Under the pieces are notes generated by a model. It did no database searches. It was not told where the DNA came from and saw only the letters and a list, made by a program, of their open reading frames with translations. A stretch of 6,518 nucleotides of DNA, from contig JAKBGP010000121.1 of the NCBI GenBank assembly GCA_021833045.1, positions 1 to 6,518 of the forward strand, written 5' to 3'. Below, piece by piece: positions 1 to 6,189 of this stretch. The position numbers and the translations under genes were made by a program. Within the stretch, counting starts at the first letter, position 1. Each line of letters begins with the position of its first letter. Source of the stretch: Thermoplasmata archaeon (GTDB lineage: Archaea; Thermoplasmatota; Thermoplasmata; Thermoplasmatales; Thermoplasmataceae).

Positions 1-1
1 T

Positions 2-211
2 GACAGGATTTCCGCAGCCGCATTCATTAGCATTTTCCCTATTCTCCTGGCATACCTTGGATTAGGCAACATGATTCTAATCTATGCTATTATTGCAGTT
101 GTATCCAGCATTCTTATGTATTTTGCGCTTCCCGAGGCGAAGGGTAAGACTTTAGAGGAGCTCTCCAATGAACCAGTGGAAATTGGAACTGCGATCGATT
201 ACGGTCCTTAG
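2..211 (+). CDS. MFS transporter, C-terminal fragment
   Basis: This is the last 69 codons of a membrane transporter whose start lies outside the window; the frame is open from base 2 to a TAG stop at 209-211. Two hydrophobic stretches are visible, about residues 5-20 (AAFISIFPILLAYLG) and 23-42 (MILIYAIIAVVSSILMYFAL), matching the last two transmembrane helices. They are followed by PEAKGKTLEEL, which closely resembles the PETKGxTLEE motif after the final helix of sugar/metabolite:proton symporters of the major facilitator superfamily. The tail then runs about 20 residues to the stop, a normal ending. Substrate cannot be told from this fragment. It is on the opposite strand from every other gene in the window and is probably unrelated to them. 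The family call is good; anything finer would be a guess. Confidence 0.85.
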   Translation, partial: DRISAAAFISIFPILLAYLGLGNMILIYAIIAVVSSILMYFALPEAKGKTLEELSNEPVEIGTAIDYGP

Positions 212-368
212 AGCAGAAAGCCCACATGCTTTAGCTTTGGGAGAATGTCAGAATCTTAAGCGAAATATCAATGAAAAATGGAAAAGAATTGCTCAAATCA
301 TTTCTGTTTTAGTGATTTTTCGTTTGAGTTCAAGATTCTTGCCAGTGCCTACTACTTTTTTAATGAAC

Positions 369-853
369 CTAAAAGTAAATAGTAGTTTGATATCCAATGA
401 ACTGAGGGGCTTTAAGCAAGTTCCGTTGGTTTTCTTATAAGATTGTATTTAACAGCAACCACCTCAACGGTCATGCAGTTCATTGATACCCTCCATGACG
501 GTAATTGAGATCAACCCATTTTTCTGAGAGGGATCTTTCAATCATCTATGACTGCAAGGCAATGAATGCATGTCCACTGATTCCTGTCTCTGGAATGGTG
601 GCTTGAGTTGCATGTGACATCATTTCTTGGAGCGAAATGAATACTCCACTTCAGTCAGGTGCTGCGTATAAGTCTTACTATTCTTCTTCCATTTAACGTT
701 ATTCAAATGCAAATTACTTCCTTGACACATAAGCAAATACATGTTTTGGTATGTTCTCAGCTAAACTTTTAAACTCTTCGAATTATTTTCACATTTCAGG
801 AACTGGTTATCATCGCAATTTCTTGTCAAAAATAAGCCGGAAGTACCGCTTAA
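369..853 (-). pseudogene. Decayed DDE transposase (IS4/IS1634-like), C-terminal part
   Basis: No intact gene is present here, but minus-strand pieces in shifting frames read like one C-terminal transposase half. In order they are SGLFLTRNCDDNQFLK (from about 848), EEFKSLAENIPKHVFAYVSRK (779-714), KWKKNSKTYTQHLTEVEY followed by SFRSKK (694-620), TGISGHAFIALQS then, after an in-frame stop, MIERSLSEKWVDLNYRH (623-480), MEGINELHD (496-464), VEVVAVKYNLIRKPTEL (468-412) and KAPQFIGYQTTIYF (413-369). The VEYSFRSKK piece, then GISGHAFIAL some 20 residues later, resembles the catalytic-Glu block (IE..FR..K) and the following GH.fI.f.aL helix of IS4/IS1634-type DDE transposases. At least three stops and several frameshifts break it, so it is dead. 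No terminal inverted repeats or target duplication were seen. The family assignment is by motif memory only. The bases between 212 and 368 hold nothing I can support. Confidence 0.5.
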
Positions 854-863
854 TTTTGAAGAT

Positions 864-870
864 AAAAAAA
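864..870 (-). terminator. T-tract terminator after the six-gene operon
   Basis: On the minus strand a run of seven T begins two bases after the TGA stop (875-873) of the last gene of the operon. Archaeal RNA polymerase commonly terminates at such T-tracts without needing a hairpin. I see no strong stem in front of it. Confidence 0.5.
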
Positions 871-872
871 GA

Positions 873-1475
873 TCAGGGCTTAATAACAATTATCTGGTTT
901 ATATAACTCACCTTACTAATAATATCCTTGTATTTCCCGAACATTGAAAAACCACCTAAAAGTATTGCATATGCCCCATAATGCAGATGGGATTGGGATC
1001 GAGACAAAGAAAAGCTACTGATGCATGCTGAACTGTTGTTATTATTGAAAGAAATAAATTTAGAGCTTAGAAATGTTGGACAAATTGTTAAATTTACGGG
1101 ACAAATGTATTTTTCCAACTGACCGAAATATGAGAAATTTGACATGAAAGAAGTGTCGTTACTTATGCTTGAGGGGTTAGTTAAATTTGATATAAATATC
1201 AGGTCGATAGTGTTTACTACTATGAGTGAACTGGGATTGGCTGGAAGTAAACTCAAGTTATATGGGTGAGTATTTCCAATAATGGAAACCAGTATGTTTA
1301 GATGAATGGTTGAACTAGAGTTGTTTGTAACCCTATACGTAAAACTCTTTGATTCTATCTGCACATCCAGATAATTGAAATTGGAGTTTTCTGGAAATGT
1401 ATATCTGATTCCCGCACCTATGAAGACGATTATTACAAACAATATTACAATTATTTTAAAGAATGATTTATTCAA
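873..1475 (-). CDS. Membrane-anchored, exported hypothetical protein (operon gene 6)
   Basis: I do not recognise a family for this 200-residue protein. An N-terminal hydrophobic helix (about residues 5-24, FFKIIVILFVIIVFIGAG) after a Lys at position 3 should act as an uncleaved signal-anchor and place the rest outside the cell. The outer part is rich in Ser and Asn with many N-x-S/T sequons (for example NSS, NLS, NLT, NDT, NFS), suggesting a glycosylated, mostly beta-strand surface domain. Three cysteines lie at about 125, 132 and 151. A weakly hydrophobic segment near 167-180 (YGAYAILLGGFSMF) could touch or re-enter the membrane. The start is a TTG at 1475-1473, supported by GGAGTG seven bases upstream and by the absence of an early ATG. 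It overlaps the end of the preceding gene by 8 bases, so it is probably translationally coupled. A T-tract follows its stop, marking it as the last gene of the operon. It could serve immunity, assembly or surface display; nothing in the sequence decides. Confidence 0.75.
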   Translation of the reverse strand: MNKSFFKIIVILFVIIVFIGAGIRYTFPENSNFNYLDVQIESKSFTYRVTNNSSSTIHLNILVSIIGNTHPYNLSLLPANPSSLIVVNTIDLIFISNLTNPSSISNDTSFMSNFSYFGQLEKYICPVNLTICPTFLSSKFISFNNNNSSACISSFSLSRSQSHLHYGAYAILLGGFSMFGKYKDIISKVSYINQIIVIKP

Positions 1476-1956
1476 AAGAATTCACTCCTTCTTGATAATA
1501 TATCATGAAATGGTAATTTGTCACATAGCCAGAATATGAAATATTGCTGTATATGTGCCAGATTCCTTTAATCCTGTCCACTGAATTGCTAGGCTGTTCA
1601 TTCCCTGACATTTTGTTTGGAATCAGCAAAATAGCATCCTGATACTGATTTGTTTCGTTTTGAAGTGTTATTGTTCCTCCATTAACAGTTCCATTATAAT
1701 AGGCAAAATAAATAAGTGAAGACACATCGGATGGCATTGAAACATTATATTTATGGTCCCCTTTTACGTTTCTAAGTTGAAAAAGCAGAACATACCCTGT
1801 TGTATTAAGCGCTAACTTTGGGGGGTTTTTTTGAGTGGGTTGCTGTGAATTATCTAAAGGTTGTCCAAATGCAACCAAATAGACACTTAAAACAAGGATT
1901 ATTGTAATAACAGTCAATATTTTCAGATTTCTTTTTTTTATTTTATCAAGATTCAT
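1468..1956 (-). CDS. Membrane-anchored, exported hypothetical protein (operon gene 5)
   Basis: This 162-residue protein matches no family I know. It starts with a basic stretch (residues 1-12, with K5, K7, K8, R9 and K12) and a hydrophobic helix at about 11-31, a signal-anchor or signal peptide. A Pro/Gln/Asn-rich linker follows (about 32-46, QPLDNSQQPTQKNPP). The remaining roughly 115 residues alternate polar and aromatic/aliphatic positions, as in a small extracellular beta-sandwich, ending in WHIYSNISYSGYVTNYHFMI. Sequons include NTT, NVS, NGT, NET and NIS; there are no cysteines. The ATG overlaps the permease stop in an ATGA junction (1956-1953), with GAGGT at 1968-1964 as ribosome-binding site, so it is coupled to the ABC transporter. 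Being encoded with the transporter and predicted to lie on the outer face of the same membrane, it may be a transporter accessory or protective protein; that is inference. Confidence 0.78.
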   Translation of the reverse strand: MNLDKIKKRNLKILTVITIILVLSVYLVAFGQPLDNSQQPTQKNPPKLALNTTGYVLLFQLRNVKGDHKYNVSMPSDVSSLIYFAYYNGTVNGGTITLQNETNQYQDAILLIPNKMSGNEQPSNSVDRIKGIWHIYSNISYSGYVTNYHFMIYYQEGVNSFE

Positions 1957-2870
1957 TTATTCGACCTCGACTTGGATTTTTCTAATATAAATGTTATCAT
2001 TCCAAAAACGTTAACATAATATTTCCTCAGTAAAATTGAGGTTATCGTCAGGATTAAAAATAAAATTATGGACAATTCCGAGATGAAAATCATATTTCTT
2101 AAGGGTAAATTAGGCTGTCCATTATTGATTCCGTATAATGAGGAACCTGCAATTTTGTATGCAAATTTGTTTGAATATGCCATAGATATGGAAAATATGA
2201 ATTGATTCAAAAAAGAAAGATTTTGGGTTCCCCGTACTCCTATAATTGGAAGCGTGACGAGATATGAAATTGGTATCAGTAAAGCAGCTGTGATTACGGA
2301 AAAGATTTTGTTTGGTAATATGGATGAAAGGAAAAATACAAAGGAAATTGGAATTAATAGCGGTACAAGATATGCAAATGAGACTATTACGGGTGCTATG
2401 ATGAATCCTGAACTGACATCATAACCATTGATAAAAAGAAAAATCTCAATCATATAGAAATATACCATCATCAAAAGAGTCGAAAGAAGTACAGCTGAAA
2501 GAAATTTTCCTGCTACATATCCAATAGTGTTAAAATTCGCTATTTTAAGAAGTTTAAAATTTTTTGTCTCGATATCGTCCGAGATTATTATGGCCGGAAT
2601 TAATAGAAAAACAGGTGGAACAATTCCCAACATATTTTCATAGTTTATTTGTAAAAGGTTGCTCCTTAAGGAAAGCTTAAAGTTTATATAATCAGATGGA
2701 TTTTTATAGAGAGTTAAGATCATATGAAAAGCAAATAGCGTAAGTGAAGCAAGAATTATAAGAAGTGATATAAAATACCAAGATCGGATCATATTAATCA
2801 CGTCTTTTTTTACCTGGGCATAAATTGTGCTCAATGTTTGATTAATCAGTTTTTTTGAACTTATCGACAT
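1953..2870 (-). CDS. ABC-2 type transporter permease (operon gene 4)
   Basis: This 305-residue integral membrane protein is the membrane half of an ABC transporter and should pair with the ATPase encoded just upstream. About six hydrophobic segments are visible: residues 32-53, 81-97, 122-147, 156-183, 190-211 and 261-282. A cytoplasmic loop at 98-108 (DDIETKNFKLL) follows the second, matching the ABC-2 pattern in which an acidic loop after helix 2 precedes the pair of helices 3 and 4. A larger polar loop lies between helices 5 and 6 (about 213-258). The start is an ATG with a perfect GGAGG six bases upstream (2881-2877), placed inside the end of the ATPase gene; the overlap is 29 bases in another frame. 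ABC-2 permeases usually export drugs, peptides, lipids or polysaccharides, so export is likely. The substrate is unknown; the secreted cysteine-rich protein of the same operon is the obvious candidate, or its toxicity is what the pump relieves. Confidence 0.88.
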   Translation of the reverse strand: MSISSKKLINQTLSTIYAQVKKDVINMIRSWYFISLLIILASLTLFAFHMILTLYKNPSDYINFKLSLRSNLLQINYENMLGIVPPVFLLIPAIIISDDIETKNFKLLKIANFNTIGYVAGKFLSAVLLSTLLMMVYFYMIEIFLFINGYDVSSGFIIAPVIVSFAYLVPLLIPISFVFFLSSILPNKIFSVITAALLIPISYLVTLPIIGVRGTQNLSFLNQFIFSISMAYSNKFAYKIAGSSLYGINNGQPNLPLRNMIFISELSIILFLILTITSILLRKYYVNVFGMITFILEKSKSRSNK

Positions 2871-3732
2871 ATTCTTCCTCCAGTGTTTTAAATCCCTGCT
2901 CTATAATGTCCGCGTCACAGTTTATGAGCTCCTTTAATATCGCATTTTTCTGTTGTGCATCATACAAATATATTATGTATAATTCTTCGGTTTTCTCAAT
3001 TAATAATTCCATATTATTTGTTTTACTCTTGAAATCTTCAATTTTTTCAATTTTAAAAATGAATCGATATAAATTTTTATGTTGATCTATTTTAGTAACC
3101 CTGCCATTCTCCAGAAACAATACTTCGTCTGCGATTCTCTCAACATAACCAAGATCATGACTACTCATAAGAATCGCTTTCCCTGAATTTTTTATTTTCA
3201 TTAAAAGTTCCGTGATCTCGTTACAAGTTACTGGATCGAGTCCCTCGAAGGGTTCATCCAGTACAAGAATATCAGGTTCATTTAATATTGCCCTGATAAT
3301 ATCGATTTTCCTCTTCATCCCTTTTGAAAAATATTTCATTTGTCTTCTTCCAGTTTCTGAGATGTTCAGAAATTTCATGTATTCTTCAACGTTTACCTTT
3401 GAATTGGAAATAGACCGGTAATATTGTATATTTTCATATGCACTGAGCCATTGGAAGTTTATGCTAGTTTCAGGAGAGAAACCTATTTTTCCTTTAAGGA
3501 TTATCTTTCCTGAGGATTTAGGTATGATTCCAAGAATAATGTTGAGGAATGTTGTCTTGCCAGATCCATTAGGTCCTACAATGCAAGTGCATTCTCCTCT
3601 TTTCAAAACAAAATCAATTGAATCAAGAACGGGAGTTTTTGAAATACCATAGGTTTTTCTCAGGGAAATTGTTTTTATCAAATCGTTTTCATTCCCTTTA
3701 CTTTGATTTATTTTTGATTTATATTGAAACAT
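2842..3732 (-). CDS. ABC transporter ATP-binding protein (operon gene 3)
   Basis: This 296-residue ATPase should power the permease encoded immediately downstream. From the chosen start, Walker A is at 53-61 (GPNGSGKTT), an E replaces the Q-loop glutamine at 88 (GFSPET, common in NatA-type exporters), the signature is at 135-139 (FSKGM, followed by KRK) in place of LSGGQ, Walker B is at 154-160 (DILVLDE), the D-loop at 163-167 (EGLDP) and the H-loop histidine at 192 (SSHD). All catalytic positions are present, so the protein should be active. After residue 220 a roughly 75-residue C-terminal domain follows, as in many NatA/CcmA-type proteins; it ends in an acidic-basic helix (EEEYVDKFKK). The frame is open upstream to a TTG at 3747, but the ATG at 3732 has GGGAG (3743-3739) at six bases, whereas the ATG at 3738 touches that site, so 3732 is the best start. 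The gap to the preceding gene is then 15 bases. Confidence 0.92.
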   Translation of the reverse strand: MFQYKSKINQSKGNENDLIKTISLRKTYGISKTPVLDSIDFVLKRGECTCIVGPNGSGKTTFLNIILGIIPKSSGKIILKGKIGFSPETSINFQWLSAYENIQYYRSISNSKVNVEEYMKFLNISETGRRQMKYFSKGMKRKIDIIRAILNEPDILVLDEPFEGLDPVTCNEITELLMKIKNSGKAILMSSHDLGYVERIADEVLFLENGRVTKIDQHKNLYRFIFKIEKIEDFKSKTNNMELLIEKTEELYIIYLYDAQQKNAILKELINCDADIIEQGFKTLEEEYVDKFKKTD

Positions 3733-3738
3733 TTTCAT

Positions 3739-3743
3739 CTCCC
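3739..3743 (-). promoter_or_regulatory. Shine-Dalgarno site fixing the ATPase start
   Basis: GGGAG on the minus strand lies six bases before the ATG at 3732-3730. It directly abuts the ATG at 3738 and lies inside the coding region if the TTG at 3747 were used, so it argues against both longer starts. Confidence 0.65.
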
Positions 3744-3747
3744 ACAA

Positions 3748-4302
3748 TTAAATATACACATATTTGCGGTTCAATTCTACGGACAGTTTTGAATACTTGG
3801 GATACCCAAAAGTATCAAAAAAATAGTATGCATAAAAACCATTTTTCATGGGGTTCCCGATTTCAGAAATATTCCAGATTATTTTGTCCGATGGTTCGTT
3901 GTTAGATATATGGAAAGGTACACCATACGTTGTACCTGCACCATAAATGTCTGAAACCTCTGTATAATTGATATAAGGGTTTGTATCAACCTGAATTGAG
4001 TTTTTAGGAGAGCTAAATATTTCCTTTGATAGGTTGTTTGAAGAGTTTCCAAGGTAAATCATCATAAAGCCATCGTAAATGGAATCATTGCTGAAATTGA
4101 AATATACATTTCCTGTCCAAGTGGCATTGAGATAAACAGTCACGTTATTTGTCGAACTATAATTGTTCGATACGAAATCAACTGTAAAAATAACATCCCC
4201 GTATGACTGTCTTTTTGCCTGTTGTTCTGTGTAAACGAAAACCCCTGCAATTATAAGTGTAAATGAAATAAAAAAAATAATTGATTTATACATTAGTTTC
4301 AT
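3748..4302 (-). CDS. Membrane-anchored, exported hypothetical protein (operon gene 2)
   Basis: This is a 184-residue protein of unknown family. Residues 6-25 (KSIIFFISFTLIIAGVFVY) form one hydrophobic helix after a basic start, so the rest should face outside. The outer part looks like an all-beta domain: alternating strands such as DVIFTVDFV and NNVTVYLNATW, and a late strand-like run KNGFYAYYFFDTFG. Nine N-x-S/T sequons are present (about N47, 53, 59, 69, 72, 86, 90, 112, 144) and no cysteine, typical of a heavily glycosylated archaeal surface protein. The frame opens at a TTG (4305), but the ATG at 4302 is preferred because GGGTG (4314-4310) lies seven bases before it. It starts 18 bases after the stop of the cysteine-rich gene and ends 15 bases before the ATPase, so it belongs to the same operon. 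Binding or handling of the secreted product is a possible role, without direct evidence. Confidence 0.78.
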   Translation of the reverse strand: MKLMYKSIIFFISFTLIIAGVFVYTEQQAKRQSYGDVIFTVDFVSNNYSSTNNVTVYLNATWTGNVYFNFSNDSIYDGFMMIYLGNSSNNLSKEIFSSPKNSIQVDTNPYINYTEVSDIYGAGTTYGVPFHISNNEPSDKIIWNISEIGNPMKNGFYAYYFFDTFGYPKYSKLSVELNRKYVYI

Positions 4303-4320
4303 CAAACTGCACCCGGAAAA

Positions 4321-5274
4321 CTAATTTAAAAGATTTGGTGTAGTATACGTACAGGATAATGAAGCAGTGGATGAGCGCAACGTGGGATAACAAAACCATC
4401 CGGGTGAAGTGTAAGTTGTGTTGCCTATTGAACCAAAAGTTATGTATTGGTTGTATCCTTTTTGGAAATGTACCATTGTGGAAGTAACGAAATGAGCATA
4501 AGTTTGCCCATGATCAAAACTTTTTAAAAACCATTGATCATTGTTTGTATATTCATGCTGAACGTTCATGCAAAAATTATAAAGGTTATACGAATAGGTG
4601 GTTCCTACTTTTCCTCCAATTGAAACTCCACAAAAGTTGACTCCTGCACTCAGCTCTGTCGATACAGTTACCTGAGCATATTGGCCGGTGTTGACCTGTC
4701 CATTTGGGGAACCATAACACAAATGCCCATAAGAGTGATAGCTCGGTACTTCTTTACAGCAAAGAGTTCCACCCCTTCCTCCCCCTCCAAAATACATAAA
4801 TGGGGTTGATAGGTTGCCAGTGACAATGTAGGAACAATAGTATTGTTTGGTATACGATATATAACCGGGACTATTAATTGAATTATATATCGTACTTTTA
4901 ACATTTAAGTCAGAATATGCGTGATTACCTGCGATTATATTTGCGCCGTTTTGAGCGTTTACTTTTGAATCAAGGATGTAAAACAACAGCCCATATGTTG
5001 AATTATAATACAAATGTGCATACTGAATCAAGTTAGTGTGATCTCCAGAGGTTGTTGTTTGATAACAGGGATTCGCTAAATTAACAACACTGTAAGAACA
5101 GATGCCATTACTTAATATACCAGAGTATGGCATCGCATTGTTCTGATGTTGCGAACCCTCTGAAGATAAATCCGTTGATATTACTGGCAAACCGATCATT
5201 CCAAATACTAAAAGGGAAATGATGAAAACAGTGGAAATAAACCAGAAATTTTGGCAATCCTCATTTCTTTGCAT
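4321..5274 (-). CDS. Secreted cysteine-rich protein (operon gene 1)
   Basis: This 317-residue protein leads the operon and belongs to no family I recognise. A hydrophobic stretch at about 10-31 (FWFISTVFIISLLVFGMIG) is a signal peptide or anchor. The mature part holds ten cysteines (59, 70, 147, 172, 173, 186, 215, 235, 295, 308), an even number that would allow five disulphides outside the cell. The middle carries a glycine run and paired cysteines (GGGGRGGTLCC, 163-173). Residues 199-229 then alternate small/polar with hydrophobic residues (QVTVSTELSAGVNF...), as in a long amphipathic beta-hairpin. Trp, Tyr and His are frequent and there are few charges. The ATG at 5274 is the first in frame; the nearest purine site, GGAG (5292-5289), is 14 bases away, so translation may be leaderless. 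Because it is followed by an ABC transporter and three exported proteins, it could be an antimicrobial or pore-forming protein or a structural surface protein. That role is inference. Confidence 0.8.
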   Translation of the reverse strand: MQRNEDCQNFWFISTVFIISLLVFGMIGLPVISTDLSSEGSQHQNNAMPYSGILSNGICSYSVVNLANPCYQTTTSGDHTNLIQYAHLYYNSTYGLLFYILDSKVNAQNGANIIAGNHAYSDLNVKSTIYNSINSPGYISYTKQYYCSYIVTGNLSTPFMYFGGGGRGGTLCCKEVPSYHSYGHLCYGSPNGQVNTGQYAQVTVSTELSAGVNFCGVSIGGKVGTTYSYNLYNFCMNVQHEYTNNDQWFLKSFDHGQTYAHFVTSTMVHFQKGYNQYITFGSIGNTTYTSPGWFCYPTLRSSTASLSCTYTTPNLLN

Positions 5275-5293
5275 GAATTCGGTTATATCTCCA

Positions 5294-5317
5294 TATTATT
5301 AATAAGTTGTTATATAG
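5294..5317 (-). promoter_or_regulatory. Candidate promoter of the six-gene operon
   Basis: Two TATA-like boxes precede the cysteine-rich gene on the minus strand. CTATATAAC (about 5317-5309) would start RNA near 5288, leaving a short leader of about a dozen bases. TTATTAATAATA (about 5305-5294) would start RNA at or next to the ATG, giving a leaderless message. I cannot choose between them. A further box-like ATTATATAAAT lies near 5400-5412. The rest of 5275-5555 holds no gene that I can support. Confidence 0.45.
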
Positions 5318-5555
5318 ATCATCAGGATTTGTTCCTAAAAATACAGAAACCGTAAAGAGATCATTGCACCAACTTTAGTAAAAGATAGATATGGAGTCAT
5401 TTATATAATTAAATGGATACCGTTAGCCATCCAATTTTTCTAGGGGTAGCTCAGGAAATGTATCTTGCGTGGTTGCGAAGAGTTTCCACGCTCTCCTTGA
5501 AAATTTTGGTTTGAGACTAATCTTTCCTGGGGGTGGCTCCCAATAGAAGCACAAC

Positions 5556-5860
5556 TCAATAATTGAATCTCTTTTCATATTCCTTATGAGGAAACCACTC
5601 CAAAAATATTGCAATTATCTCTATTTCGCTGCCTGCGCCAGAATACACTAACCTCCAAGCGTCAGGCAGGTTGTATTTCCACAAATTGTCGATCCCATAT
5701 TTCTGCACGTAGATTTTCGGTATCTGACGCTTTGGTATTTGAATTCCACAGAACGGATTTGATTTGAAGTCATCTGTCGCTCTTTCCAGAAACTTATAGA
5801 GAGTCGGATTGTTCGTCTTCGTCTTGAAGTATGCCTGTTTGGTATCTTCTTGTCAATCAC
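5556..5860 (-). pseudogene. RelE/ParE-family toxin, frame broken near the N-terminus
   Basis: The minus frame open from 5852 to a TGA at 5558-5556 encodes 98 residues of clear RelE/ParE type. It reads NPFCGIQIPKR (32-42), then YVQKYGIDNLWKYNLPDAWR (48-67), a strand EIEIIAIFLEW (76-86) and the ending HKEYEKRFNY (89-98). This is the archaeal RelE pattern of IPK...Y..KYG..NLW, WRL.Y and EW..H..Y.KRF. R67 lies where the family keeps a catalytic/RNA-binding arginine, and K59, H89 and Y92 are also plausible functional positions. RelE toxins cleave mRNA on the ribosome. The frame has no usable start codon. A GTG at 5860, overlapping the stop of the upstream gene by one base (TAGTG), begins VIDKK in another frame. 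One missing base in the AAGAAG run (5851-5846) would join them as VIDKEDTKQAYFK. So this is probably a one-base-deletion allele, or a sequencing error in an intact toxin. Confidence 0.8.
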
Positions 5861-6123
5861 TACTTCAACACCAGTTTGCTATTACTGTATTTACTCACAA
5901 GTTCGGGGTTCCACACCCAGATTATCTTGCCTTTATTTTGTACAATCTTTCCCGAATCTTCCAGATACGAAATGATGAGGTTAAACGTTTGGTACATAAC
6001 TTTCTTTTCTAAGGAAAGCCAAAGCTGCCTCTTTGATGGATATTCTTCCGCTTTTCTCAGGGCATCTTCTACCATAAGGACGGTGTCTAACCTTGGATAG
6101 TGTATTACCGGCTTGTTCTCCAT
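5860..6123 (-). CDS. Small winged-helix protein, candidate antitoxin/DNA-binding partner of the RelE-like toxin
   Basis: The 87 residues fit a compact winged helix-turn-helix: helix 1 about 13-26 (DTVLMVEDALRKAE), helix 2 about 30-38 (SKRQLWLSL), a recognition helix about 41-57 (KVMYQTFNLIISYLEDSG), and a beta-wing at 59-72 (KIVQNKGKIIWVWN). There is no signal peptide or membrane segment, so it acts in the cytoplasm. The phrase PRLDTVLMVE together with VMYQTF..I..YLE.SGKI is a pattern I associate with small archaeal winged-helix proteins of unassigned function. It lies directly before the RelE-like gene, sharing one base at TAGTG. This is the usual compact arrangement of antitoxin first, toxin second, so an antitoxin and autorepressor role is likely by context but not proved by sequence. 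The ATG at 6123 is preceded by no Shine-Dalgarno site and by a strong AT-rich box about 26 bases upstream, suggesting a leaderless transcript. Confidence 0.72.
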   Translation of the reverse strand: MENKPVIHYPRLDTVLMVEDALRKAEEYPSKRQLWLSLEKKVMYQTFNLIISYLEDSGKIVQNKGKIIWVWNPELVSKYSNSKLVLK

Positions 6124-6130
6124 TATGTTG

Positions 6131-6154
6131 TATATTTATATATAATATATATAC
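6131..6154 (-). promoter_or_regulatory. TATA-box region of the winged-helix/RelE unit
   Basis: The minus strand reads as an uninterrupted run of alternating A and T just upstream of the ATG at 6123. A TATATAAA-like box near 6149-6140 is at the right distance (about 25 bases) to place the transcription start at the start codon. The bases between box and ATG (ATACAACATA) contain no ribosome-binding site. The run is also partly self-complementary and could be an operator, which I cannot test by eye. Confidence 0.55.
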
Positions 6155-6189
6155 TTATACAGGATAACTTAACGCAACAATCTACTTCT

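Noticed and set aside
168..440. Plus-strand 90-codon open frame beginning inside the end of the MFS gene
   Set aside because: It overlaps the real MFS C-terminus in another frame and then runs antisense through the transposase relic; the composition is unremarkable and it has no convincing ribosome site.
541..600. Plus-strand phrase YDCKAMNACPLIPVS, at first sight a transposase motif
   Set aside because: It is short and bounded by stops, and the opposite strand of the same bases gives a longer, ordered transposase-like reading.
2855..3905. Several plus-strand open frames of 63-95 codons opposite the ATPase gene
   Set aside because: They are antisense shadows of a gene with all ABC motifs intact on the minus strand.
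4668..4904. Second minus-strand open frame inside the cysteine-rich gene
   Set aside because: It lies wholly within the 317-residue gene in another frame, with no domain-like pattern or ribosome site.
5423..5614. Minus-strand 63-codon frame overlapping the toxin 3' end
   Set aside because: The first part overlaps the conserved RelE C-terminus. The remaining 40-odd codons (from about 5555) look weakly protein-like, but they have no start or ribosome site of their own that I can defend.
5648..5860. Minus-strand 70-codon frame from the GTG at 5860 as a separate gene
   Set aside because: Only its first five codons seem meaningful (the true toxin start). After the frameshift it reads Arg/Ser-rich nonsense, while the neighbouring frame encodes the RelE body.
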